From assembly GCA_000149265.1 (NCBI GenBank), contig CH002883.1, forward strand, positions 1,082,188 through 1,146,187: 64,000 nucleotides of DNA, in the 5' to 3' direction. Under the pieces are notes generated by a model. That model did not search any database and had not been told where the DNA came from. It saw only the letters and a program-made list of their open reading frames with translations. Below are positions 31,309 through 43,100 of this stretch, in pieces. Each line of letters opens with the position of its first letter. The stretch's first letter is position 1. The DNA is from Ciona savignyi (Eukaryota > Chordata > Ascidiacea > Phlebobranchia > Cionidae). The translations under genes were made by a program, and so were the position numbers.

Positions 31309-34300
31309 TTAATCATCTTTGTTTCGTCGTTTGCGTAACGATCCATGTAAATAATCGTGCTTGGCGTCAGATATATTATAAGACCATGATTTAACCTGTG
31401 ATGTCGTGCGGGTATTACCAGAAAAACTTAGCCCATATACATTGCAAACACTGTATCTACTGGTTAAATATCCCGTGTTTCCAAAGTTGGCTTCTGGGAT
31501 AACCACATTAAGATACAAGCTACCTTAAAGAAAAAATTAATATGCGTTATCACAAGGGCAATCGTCTGGTTACCTCTCATAACGGTCATATTATCTACCG
31601 GATAACGGTAATATTATTTCGGGCCCACCGCCAGGTTACTGGAGCTATTGTAGTGTGTTCTGTGATTAAGACGTTCAACGGCACATACTTCTGGTTAAAG
31701 AAATTGGCATTCACAAAAGTTAGTATTGACCGATTTATTTTTTCGCCAATCAGCTCGCCACAGCTCACTTTATAAGTTCGCTACAGCGACCAATGGGAGT
31801 GAATGTGCTATTTAAAGTAAACAGTGAATGTTTTTGTTTTTGCAATACATTAACAAAAAGTATCTGAATATCATAGAAGTGGGTATTGTTTTGAGAAAGT
31901 TGGCAAAATAAGCGCATACCCCTACAAAACTGGTGTTCTTTTTGTTAAAACAAGACAATTTCATTTGTTGAATTTCACATTTAACTGAACATGTCTAGAA
32001 TAGTTGGTCGACCGCACTTCCAGGTTTTTACCAAACTTTTGCTTTGTGTTGCCGCCCGTGCCGCACAAGCGCACCACACTACCGCGCTCAAAAGGGGTCG
32101 CCACTGCTTGTCCTGCAAAATGACGAAACATCGTACGGTCAAGTGCGAATGGATAACGCGAGATATAAAAAATACGGTCTTAGAAGCGAGGGCGGTATTA
32201 ATCTAACCCTAGCCCGGTAAGAAATGACGAAACATCCATTTTATACTACACGCGAAATATCAGAAAGCACAGAATTAAACCATCATACCCGGAAATGTCC
32301 ACAAGTTAATAGAAAATACCGCATTTATATCCCCGACAAGAAGATAAAAAGCATGTTATTGCACGGACACTTATCCCCATCATTCGTCACTTTTGCTCAC
32401 TTTAGTGCTGTCAAATTTACCCATACGGTTTTTAACCATCTCCGTGGACTGTTATAAGAACAAAAAAATAGTCACAGCAACAGCTTAAGCCGTCGAAGTA
32501 TGGGTGTTTGGTGTTGCGATGAATGATTGGTGCCTCGACAAAATCTTTGTATATACCTAATGTTGCTTTGCTAATATTTAACCCATTAAGTATGGTTTGT
32601 AAATTAAAAATATGCTTCATTTCGTTTAATTATTGAATTTCGCTTAAGCCTGTAAAAAAAAGATTTTCGAAAGAAGGGTTACGAAAATCCCTGTTAAGCG
32701 AGCGAAACAAATGTAAGCAACATGCTTACCAAGCGCCTTAAGTCCCCGCTTATTAATAAACGGTTCGGTTTGAATTTTCGCATCTGTAGTAGGTTTATCT
32801 TGCAGCAAGGTTAACATTGTAGAGTGCTTCAATTTATCTGTAGCAAGTTGTTGTTGCTGCTGCTGCAGCTCTGTATTGTGCTTTTCAACATCTTCCTAAA
32901 AGGCCAAAGAGTCGAATTAAGAATCAGAATGATATTTTATAGAGATTCCCGGCCATATGCACATCCTCACAAATTTAAGATAGTCGTCAGAATACTACCT
33001 ACACATAGTCACCGAAGCTGTTACTTATACATTGTTGGTTTTATGTTGAAAAGATCCATTTGAATCAAAGGTTAGAGGCAACGTCAGTTAGTTTAAATGT
33101 AAAAAGTAAATGCTAAGTGCTTTTATAGCAGGCATACCGGGCTTAGAGATGAGCAAGTTTAACCTTATCATTTAAGGTAATAATTTTTAGGAAAATGGAA
33201 AGCAAATTAAACATCATGTTCAAGAAAGTCATCTAGATTGTAAGTATAGTGCAGATAAACTATACTCTAAATAACCTTGAGGTGCAAAATATCGTCATCG
33301 TTTTTCTCGATTCTTCTTTTTAGTTGGTCCACGTTGTTTCTCAATGCGTGTGTTTGTTTGTCTAATTTAGCAGAATATTCCTTATTCGCCTTCAGCTCTG
33401 CTGTTTGATATTCGCGCCGCTGGGACAAGTGACCCATGTCGACTGATGTTCTAAAAACTTACCCATAATTAGATTGTCCTATTATGACACATTCACCCTC
33501 TCTAGTTTGCTCACTTTTCTATGATCTCTACGAGTTCTTCGGCAAGAGCAGCCTCATCGTCGCGTAAAGTGATAGCTTCTTCATACTTGGCCAAAATATC
33601 GTTTATTTCATTCCTTTTCTGATTGGTAGAATTCTTCAGTGACTGCAAAGCCTCGCAGTTATCTCCGTGTCTTTTTTCACCGTCTAAACATATAAAAGAA
33701 TTTTTTTATTGATTGTGTTTAAAGCGTAATTACCTAAATTAGCGGTGGTGAGAAAATGAACATTTTATATGAACATAAACATCTTGAAAAAAAAGTTAAC
33801 CTTTAATTCGGTCGTCCAATTTAGCAATTGCTGTTAACATTGCTTTCGTTTCTTGATTTCGTTTTTCAAGCACTTTTTCCATCGAAGCTATTTGGTGTTT
33901 GCCGGCTTTTATTGTTTCTTTGGTGGCGGCGTTTTCATTACGTAGTCGGACGTTTTCGTTGTTTAAATTATACATGGCCTGCTGGGTTTGGCTTTTGCTG
34001 ACATACCTAAAAGCATTACATTTTCTTAAATATTAAAATATTAATCTTGATTTCAAATACCAACTGTATAAGATGTAGGTTCTCAACACGGAGCCGTCGG
34101 TTAGGGCCTGGTTGGTTACTCTATTTTATTCTCGGGTACGGGAAAATGCAATAGGCGTTCTTTTTACCGGAATAAGTTTTGAATCAAGGTATTAAATACG
34201 ATGGAGACAAACTTAATAAACCGCTGGTTAACGACTTGTCTGGTAACTGACTTGCTTAGGGACACATCCTACTACCTTTACTTGTTTTTTTATTTATTTT

Positions 34301-34873
34301 TTATTTGTTATTTTTTTTACCGAGCCAAGTTTCGAACCCAAGATGGGCTCGTCACTAGGACCGTTTTTTTGTATAAGAGTCGGTATATGTATCGGTCGCG
34401 TTAACCATTTGTCCACACGACCGTACACCTTTACTTGTTTTAAAACTTATGGTTTTCATACCGACGGCAAGCACCACTGAGTGATCTGAGCAGACTATAC
34501 GATTTACTATGGAGGTTCTGGATTTACCCTAAATCACGGCAAACATTTTATTATTTTGCTTATAAGGACATTTTACGCTTTATGTAATTCAGCGCAAGGT
34601 AACTTTTGTTTATTATTAATACCACGATATATGTAATTATTAAAAAATAACCTGTCAATGTGCAGCTGTCGCGCAAGAGCCTTGTTCTCAACTTTCAAAG
34701 CTGCTAGTTCATTTCTTAAATTAGCAATGGATGGATTCTGTGAATATTATGCATTAAGCTAAAACTTCAAGAAATTTTAAATTTTCAAAAATAACTTAAA
34801 AAGTGCTTACCGCAGTTTCGTCGTCTTGTGCATAAATAGACGCAGGCATTTGCGACCTACCCGTAAAAGACAT
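31309..34873 (-). CDS. Coiled-coil protein of unknown function
   Basis: Not recognised. Seven exons on the minus strand join in perfect phase: 34873-34811, 34737-34652, 34006-33801, 33683-33515, 33450-33276, 32895-32730, 31523-31309, giving 359 residues. The start MSFTGRSQMPASIYAQDDET is followed by about 260 residues of almost continuous heptad-like helix rich in Lys, Glu, Asn and Gln (for example NELAALKVENKALARQLHID). A run of five glutamines sits near residue 250. The last exon is different: about 72 residues with aromatic and Asn/Ser content (VVIPEANFGNTGYLTSRYS) and a basic end, GSLRKRRNKDD. Structural, cytoskeletal or ciliary roles are possible but unsupported. A poly(A) signal (AATAAA on the minus strand, 31291-31296) lies about 13 bases after the stop. 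The last exon could instead belong elsewhere, but its phase and acceptor fit well. Confidence 0.75.
31600..31720 (+). repeat. Dispersed repeat copy
   Basis: The 'ttactggagctattgtagtg' block followed by 'tgtgttctgtgattaagacg' resembles 5395-5475 ('ttacgggaggtattacagtg', 'ttctgattgagacg'). A related 'caacgtctcaatcatag' lies inverted near 36478. Probably an old SINE tail or small DNA element. It lies in the long last intron of the coiled-coil gene. Confidence 0.4.
34318..34428 (-). repeat. tRNA-like SINE head, family B
   Basis: Minus-strand reading starts 'ggtcgtgtggacaaatggtt' and ends with the B box 'tgggttcgaaacttgg'. Same family as 19905-19998. It lies in intron 2 of the coiled-coil gene and is a retroposed tRNA-like sequence, not a functional tRNA. 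Confidence 0.65.
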
Positions 34874-35924
34874 ATCCTGTAACAAGCTACCTGTATAGAT
34901 TGATGCTACGTGAGGTTATAGTAGAAATTTGCTTGAAGGAGTAAAGACCAATTTCATAATAAATTTTTAAAACTATGCTGATGCGGAAAGCTTTTGTATA
35001 GAAGAAGTAATAAATATTTTATGCGCTGAAGGAAGGAAATAAACCGAATTGGACAATTTTCCAACTATGGCAGACTATGTGGAAGGAAATGGGACATACA
35101 AACACACTCAACAACAAGGGAAATAATACCACTGTTGAGTTTTCTTGGTGGAAAAGCGTATATCATTCTTAGTTGTCCAAAACAGAAGTACTCATTAAAA
35201 TAATGGATGTATTCAACTAGTAACGCGCCGGCCACTGATTTAAAGGGGGATGTGTTTTATAAGCAGTCGCTTGTTAGTTTGGTGTATTGTTGGATAATGA
35301 GGTAGCCTGAAGGTTACCAGTGGCATAAGGGCACGCGTATAACCACTCCATGTATTAAAATGAGTTTCCTATTTTTTCTGGAGGACCTATGGGATACTGC
35401 ATTTTATTAATGGCCAAATATATAGTCCACTATTAGCACGTGTGTGAAACAGCTGGTCGCTTAAAAGCGCCGTTAATCGACAAAGAACTTTGGTATAAAC
35501 AAAAAAGTTAGCGGCGACACATATCTATATATTATGCTGTTTTTGGGAAACCCCCAAAGGAGAGATTATCTTTTTATTTTAGGGAAACCAGTAAGAGAAG
35601 ATTTCCGGGAAAACCCCCATGAGAAGTTAGCTCTTTGTTTGTTTTAATGTTAATGTTTTTTTGGATAATAAAAATTGCCTTTTTCTTAAAAATGGATATC
35701 AAGCTGGAATTGTTAAGTCGTGAACACATTAGTTTATGCTGCCTTGCATGCAGAAACAAGCAATCTTGACTTCGTATGATTTATACCAAGTGTAATCAGG
35801 TATAGATAAGAAGGAAACTCGATCGTTTCTACTTATAAAATGCTATAACAAAATATGTTTGTTGGGATTTTAACTAGATTATTACGGCACCATCATGATG
35901 ATCTATCCGATTTAAAACAAAATT
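34874..35924. other. Intergenic region between coiled-coil gene and tRNA pair
   Basis: About 1 kb with the 5' flank of the coiled-coil gene. Two similar segments near 35540-35620 share 'gggaaac.cc...gagaagat/tta', a short local duplication. No exon found. Confidence 0.5.
35914..35922 (-). terminator. RNA polymerase III terminator after the tRNA pair
   Basis: On the minus strand the sequence after the tRNA-His gene reads TTTTGTTTT, a classic Pol III stop, starting 2 bases past the tRNA end. No T-run lies between the two tRNA genes, so this is the only terminator visible for both. Confidence 0.85.
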
Positions 35925-35996
35925 TGCTGTGACCAGGATTCGAACCTGGGTTGTCACGGCCACAACGTGAAGTACTAACCACTATACGATCACAGC
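35925..35996 (-). tRNA. tRNA-His (anticodon GTG)
   Basis: A full 72-base cloverleaf. Acceptor GCTGTGA pairs with TCACAGC, the D arm has AGTGGTTAGTAC, the anticodon stem TCACG/CGTGA encloses loop TTGTGGC with anticodon GTG, and the T arm is CCAGG TTCGAAT CCTGG, then discriminator A. The internal A and B boxes are intact. No CCA is encoded, as expected in eukaryotes, and the 5' G at position -1 would be added after transcription. Confidence 0.98.
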
Positions 35997-36001
35997 GTAA
36001 G

Positions 36002-36073
36002 TAGCAGAGGATGGTTTCGATCCATCGACCTCTGGGTTATGGGCCCAGCACGCTTCCGCTGCGCCACTCTGCT
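36002..36073 (-). tRNA. Initiator tRNA-Met (anticodon CAT)
   Basis: A 72-base cloverleaf starting AGCAGAGTGGCGCAGCGG. It shows the initiator hallmarks: an A1-T72 end pair, three G-C pairs below the anticodon loop (GGG...CCC around CCCATAA), and the T loop ATCGAAA in place of TTC. From memory it appears essentially identical to the vertebrate initiator tRNA. It lies 5 bases upstream of the tRNA-His gene on the same strand. Confidence 0.98.
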
Positions 36074-37117
36074 CTCTGTACAATTAAGGCACAACGAGCC
36101 TAGTGAATGTCGATGCGGAAACAAAACAATATTCTTGGAAATATAAAACATGTAAATATTCAGGAATATAAATCACACAAAGAGGCTACATATGTGTGAA
36201 TTTTTACGCTAATAATAAAGGACGAAATGTTGTTTACAAACAGTAGTAATTATTCTGTAAAGTTACAAATTTACACTGAAATATGTCAACCATGTTTAAA
36301 ATAACACAGCTATCGCCTTTTTGCCAAATTGCGGTTCTTGGTTCTGTATTTCTTGTATTGGCCGGTAGGCGATGACGTTGTCACCTGTTAAATAACGTTA
36401 TTTCGAAGCCAGCACCGCCCCTAACAGAATTTGTATCTTTGGGCAAAGTGGATCTCATCGAAGCCCATTAATAGCAACGTCTCAATCATAGAAAGATGCT
36501 GAAATAGGTTCGGAAACTGAACAGATAACAAATCCACGACCACACGGATATTCCATCAGATCCACCTGCAGACCGCCGACAATCTTACTGATTTAGAAAA
36601 TGGTTAATAATCGTTCGTCTCACCGAGCGACTCATTACTACTAATCTTTAACTGAACAAAGTGGTATTATTTATAATTTTAGCCTGTTAAGTTCATGAAT
36701 ACAAATTGAAATTAAATACAGACTTAATTATATTTTAAGTATATATTTTTTTTTTGAAAATAGTTTTGAATCCGTAATAATTTTGTTAGTAATAAAATGC
36801 TCTTCATGAGTCGGCTGTGCTAGTCAATTACCCGATTCACCGCTTAAAAAAATTCAGGTAATAGCATGTATTTAAAAATTTATGAAGTTTGAGCAAACAT
36901 TTTTTAAATACAAAAAAAAACACGTCCAGCGGTCATCCGTTTTAGTTAAGAAGGCAAAACAAGTTTCCCTGGAAACATTGCACGCCATTTGTGATACGGC
37001 CCATGAAAGTGCTGTATTTTAAACAATTAAGTGTATTTGTCAAAGGCTATAGTGTATTTCATATATTTTAAACATAAAAATATCTTTAAATCACAAATTT
37101 AATGACCATAGATAAAC
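36074..37117. other. Intergenic region between tRNA pair and LRRC74
   Basis: About 1 kb. Near 36350-36500 lies a repeat-like block with 'atctttgggcaaag' (compare the SINE phrase 'ccttgggcaaga') and 'caacgtctcaatcatag'. The LRRC74 promoter should be within the last few hundred bases. No exon found. Confidence 0.45.
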
Positions 37118-40100
37118 ATGGAAGTGGAAACTGCCGAACAAGCTGATGCTACGCCTGAACCAGAGTTAGAAATTGTGACAGAAGAATCGCCGACTAATGA
37201 ACTTGATGTAACTTCCTCACCCGTCGCAAGACCGCAAAGCCGGGGAAGTCTCTCTCCTAGTAGGAAGGTCGAAATTATTTTATGTTCATACAGATTTATA
37301 TGTGTCAATAAATACAATGTTTTTCTACTAGCCTCTTTTATTTGCATCGCTATTCTTATTTATTTGCTTTGTATCGTAACTTGCAAGTGAAATGGCTTTT
37401 AAAAAATATTTCCTACAGACTATAAGTCGTATGAGTAGCGCACACACCCGGCAACACACACGAAGCCACACACCAGGTTCAGCAAAGAAATCCGATTCTT
37501 CGAAACTTGGGACGAAGGATGAAGTACCTGATGACGTGAGTGATGGAGGATATGATACTGACCTTGAGATTGAAGGTAAGTCTTAAAATTTCAACTTTTT
37601 GTAAGCTAAAAGTTAGTCAATTAGAAGATGTGGGGTTAAAACCAGCCGACGCGGAGTGTATATCGGCAATGCACATAGCAAATGTTGCTTGAACCCAGTT
37701 TAATGGGCTGAACAAAAACCACAGCAATATTTACAATATTAAAATACAACATATTACAATGGCTCTGGTAACACTATTGTGGGTCTGACATAATCTTAAG
37801 TTTACCCGTGTTATAATTTCCCCACCATTGTCATACCTAGAGGATGCACACAAGCAACCTATAACCCGCATTTTTGGTGATGTTGGCACATCGCATTTGC
37901 TTAGGGTCGAAATCTAAAACCTAGTTTATAAATTAAAAATATTTGTTTTTAACAATCACTTGAAACTGCCTCTTAACAATTAAGTAAAACTTCTGAAATT
38001 GCTATCTTACACAAGAAAATTCCTTATTTTCAGTTACAAAAGAAGAATATGACACTACTGGTAAAACCACTTACAAAGAAGCATGCAAACAGTTTGGCGT
38101 TATACCAGTTTCATACTTTCTACGGCACATGCAAGAACAGGAATTGATCATGAGGCATCACGGTCTTGGGCCTGCTGGTGCAAAAGCTATTGCTGTTTCA
38201 CTTGTGGTGTGTATTGGAGTGTTGAATATAATTTAACCTCAATTTTTTTATGTTAAATGAAATATCCAGTGTACATTAGAATCTAATAACTCATATTAGG
38301 TTATAATGCATTATAACATGCATGATGCATTTTCTATAGTTTTTTTCAAGTAGCTATAACCTAAGTAACGATTTGTCTTGTTAAATTAAAACCGGTACAA
38401 AATGTTTATTCTTAATTGCTAAATTTGTTTTGTGTCATTTACACTGGTTATGATTATAGTACCAGGTGAAAAGTTTGTGTATACCATATATTTCTAGCAT
38501 GTATTAAGACTGCAGTGTTTCTATTAAAAACTTATTTCTTATTAGTTTCTTATATTTTTAATCTTGCTTGGTTTAGTGTTTTACAATTTTGTGTGTATAG
38601 ACCTGTTTAAAAAGATAAATTGAACAATTCTTAAACTAAGTTTTTTTAATTTTCACAGTCAAACACTCGAATTTTGAAATTAGATTTGTCAGACAACTGG
38701 CTAAATCCACAAGGGGGAACTGCTATAGCTGATATGCTCAAGGAAAATTGCTACATCTCTGAACTGGTGACATTTTTAGCGTTTATATGTTTTAAAATTT
38801 CCGCGGCGTATATCCTGATATTTAAATAAAATTAATGTAAATGGATATATTATTTAAAAACTAAATTTGGCAAGAAACCCTGTGACAATAGTTAAAGAAT
38901 TTGGAGTTAGCCATTTAGCCCATGTTTAGTATTGGATTTTAAAAGCTATTAATAATCAAGAACAATAATATTTCTATATTCTCATAACACATATTAGTGG
39001 GGGTGGATATACAGTGACACAGACCAGAAATGTCAGCTGAAAAAGTTCCTTACTCCGGCACCTGGTCATTATTAGTGATTCAGGAAATATCTTTCTGCCA
39101 GTATTCTTGAGATAACTGACTAAATTGCCCTATTTTTTTTATTAAATATCATGTTTCATTTCAAAAAACAGGGTCCGAATGTGAAACTTCATCCATTCTT
39201 TTACACCGCTTCAAAAAAATATCAACCAATCAACATTTCATGCAGATACTGTCAGACAACCATTTGGGCCTTGCAGGAGCAGCTGCATTATGTGAAACGT
39301 TGCAGGAAAATGTAACGATCACCAGTGTCACGTTATCCGGAAACGATTTTAACGATGCAACTTCAGTACCACTGGCTGAAATAATAACAGTAAGTTCATT
39401 ATATTGAAAAACAGCTTACTAAGTTGCCTTGCCCACACAGCTGCCCTAAATAGTGGCCGGTGTAAAGATTGAACCCAGAACCTGTCTGGTAGTTTAGACG
39501 ACCTGAACCACTGGATAAAAATCTCTGACACATTTTTATCTATGTTTTAATAGTTTGCTGAATCATCTATGCCAAAATTACTTTTTTGCTTGGCTATGTC
39601 CCTGGTTGAACAACTTGATAGATTTTGACGGATAGGCTTGAGTCAGTACCGGTGGATCATTTAAAACGTTTTATACTATAAAAAATACAATAACTTTGAC
39701 AACTGACTGTAGGCATGGGATAATCAGACAAGTAATTTTTTAACCACAGCTTTTTTGTACAAAGATAAATACTTGCATAATATGTTACAAAAGATATTTA
39801 AAATAACACCAGCAACTAAACTGTACCGATGGAAACTCCTGTAGATAATTCTTGATTTTTTCCACCCTTGAGAGTAAAATAAACTTAGTTTTCACTTTGC
39901 AGTCAACCCAGAGACTGGAGAAGTTGGATTTAAGTTCCAATTTATTTGCGGAGAAGTCCGGGGAAATTTTGGGTCCAGCTATATCCGAGAATACTTCAAT
40001 AAAACATCTTAACCTGAGCTGGAACCATTTTAGGCGAAGTGGAGCAGTTGCGCTGGCCAAGGGTGTTGGGGTAATTTTGTTTTTTTTCTGTGAGCAATAT

Positions 40101-43100
40101 TGTTTAATTCTAATGGTTCAGTGGATTTTTTAAAAACTAAAAACGCCATATCCTTATCAATAAGCATGACCAACACACTGCAATAGCTTTGAACATGTTG
40201 TAAAATTGAGGATTGTCTTATAAAAAATCTCATTGTGAAAAAGAAAACAAATTTCAGGCGAACATTTTTTTAAAAACGATTGATCTCTCTTGGAATGGAC
40301 TGGGGTTAGAAGGCGCTACTGCATTGGGTGATGCATTGAGGAACAACAATGTATTGGAGGAATTGGACGTTAGTAATAACAGAATATCTACTGAAGGTGC
40401 TGTTCTACTTGCTAAAGGTGGGTGGTATGGTAATTCATTAAATAGTAGTATTATTTTAGTTGTAAAAACTTGGATTTTTACATTAAAACTTTTTTGGTAA
40501 CATTTATGTCTTTTTTGCTTAGTGTGTATTTAGGACGTCTAAAAACCATTTAATGATGATTAGATATGTTCTTGCTTCGATTGCAAACCCGCCTACTCTT
40601 CTCAGCAGTTTTGCACCTGGGCAAGGCTCTTATTGGACAGTATTCTTTTTATATCTTTTAATGTAGTGTAGTCTAGATTATAAAGATAAATTGTTTAACA
40701 CATTTAAAAACGCCTTTTTACATTTTTTTAGAATTTTCTGATAATTTTTTTATTAGCTTTTATTCACTTGATATTGTTTTTCATCAGGTCTTCTTGCAAA
40801 TGAAACATTGAGAATTCTGAGGATCGGTAAAAACCCAATTCAGAGTGGCGGTGGGTTTGCGATATTAACAGCATTACGACAAAACGCTGGGTCCATTCTT
40901 GAAAGTCTCGACCTTACTGATGTGGTGGTGAGTTCAAAAATAATGTGGGTAGTTTATAATTGCTTGGACAATGACAGTAGTTAGAACACAGGTTATCTAT
41001 GGTTTTCTCGGATATGTTACAACAGCCATTGTAATGTGTTTTAATGTTTTACATATCTAATTTATGAAATATCCGTTTAGATCGGGGCATTATCTGTTTT
41101 GTACATTGTTTAGAAACAACTGTGAAGAAATCATTGTAATAGTTATATTTATAGTCCTTTATACTGTTTGTTTTTTCAGTGATGTATCATCATGTTAATG
41201 TTGTTGTAGTTATAATGTATGATCTTAGGCTATCAGTATGTTTGTACAGCAAATAAATCGCAATTTGCACAATTGGTGCTTACTCCTGTGATCGATATTA
41301 GTGACATTTGTTTGTTCTTTTCACTAATATTATGCAATGCCCAAGGTGAACAAAGATTTTATCGAGCTGGAAAAAGAAGTGAAAGAAGCGAGACCAAAAC
41401 TAATCGTTGTAACCGGGGGAGAAGAAACCGACAAAACTTCTCCACCTAAACCCAGGGTCGGTTAACCCATGGTTTATGTTTTAAGTATGGGTGTGGATAA
41501 TAATTTTTACACTTTTTTCTGGTGTAATGGGCAAGAAAAACATTACAGGTAAAATACCCACAATTCCAGATTAGCATAGTTTTGTGTTTTCTTAAAATCC
41601 AGTTTCCTTACACCTAAAATTACAAAATTAAGAAAAGCAGGAATAAACTTGAGTTATTATAAAACGTCATGTTTACATATTAGAAGTGAAACAGAAAAAT
41701 GGACAAAATTGTGAAAATACAGCCACAAAGTGTGTTGTAAAGAAGACCACACTCAGAGAAAGTTAGCTCTAGGTTGATGGTGTGCCAGAAACATCAGGTT
41801 ACAGGTCTGGAACAAGTCATCATCTGACTGGTATCACCCTAGTAAATCAGCCGACGAAACACTACTTTAATAATGAATGGTTGTTATTCCATTCAAAAAT
41901 AATGTTGTGGTTTTACTATCAAACCATTCGATCCATCCTAACCTATGCCTTATTAGTGTCTGTTGGCGCAATATTTAGGACAACCTGCTCAAGGTTCAGA
42001 GATTGGCCTGTCTAAAAATGGCTCAGCACCAGAGATTTCTATGGCACTGGGTGGGGTCTGATTATTCAGAGTGCCACAAAAAAAGTCATATTGGCATCTG
42101 CAACCAAGCAATGGAAAATATCGACATTCTCTCATTTCCAGTTGATTGCAGTTCCTGCACTCTCTATCTGAAACAACAGTTTCTGATCAGCTGAAGGTCA
42201 CGGCTTGACAGATCGACTGGTGCTGGCGTATTTATTCTATCCAGCAAGTGGGATGACAAATTCAGCTTTCTACACTCAGTTGTCCAGACGAAGATCTTTG
42301 AAATAAATCATTTCGCAAAGATTCTCATTGCTTGGAATATAACAAAAATGTCCATCACCATTTACAATAATAGTCAGGTGCTCTGAAGGCTTTATCGAGC
42401 TTAAAATTACATAACCATTTGCTGCAAGAGACATGACACCTTGTTCACAAAACTTTGGGGCTTAATCTGGTGGAACTTTGCTGGATTCCAAGCCAATCAA
42501 AGGGCAACGAACTAACTGATGAGTTGACACGTGATGATCCAGCACTACCTTCATCGATACTGAACCGTTCCTTTATATTTCTGTCTGCTTCGTCAGGGAA
42601 GCATGGATGAACCCAAACATGCTGAAGAATGGAGACCATACTAGAGCTGTCGTTTGTCAGATCATCACTGGTTATGTCAATTTGGCCTAGCACAAATCCA
42701 TCCTTATGCGCGTAGCCTGTGCAACCTGTACATTCTGCCAAGAAGATAAAAGTCCTCTACACCATGTGATCACTGTCAAGCATATGTGGTAACCAGATTG
42801 AGAAATTTTTAAGTTTTTAAATATGATGATCTTGCATCTATAGCATTAAGTCAATTTTTTCAGGACACTTGACCGCTATATCCATGATAGCTCCAGGGCA
42901 CTGGAGTAATGGGCTTTTATGGCCTAAATTCCTGGTCCGGATGCTACCATTGTCCCGCCCATACTCATGTAATGTATTTCATAGACTCATATTGATTTTG
43001 CTGCAGGCTGATCCGATGACAAAGCTGCGGAACTATATTGAGGAGAAAAACCTAAGGTTGGCTGATTTCTTTAACGAAATTGATACCGACAACAGTATGA

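Noticed and set aside
32432-32620. Minus-strand open stretch as the last exon of the coiled-coil gene
   Set aside because: It has a possible acceptor in the right phase, but its content (Cys/Phe-rich, no family character) is weak. The exon at 31523-31309 fits phase, acceptor and a nearby poly(A) signal better. It could be a rare alternative exon.
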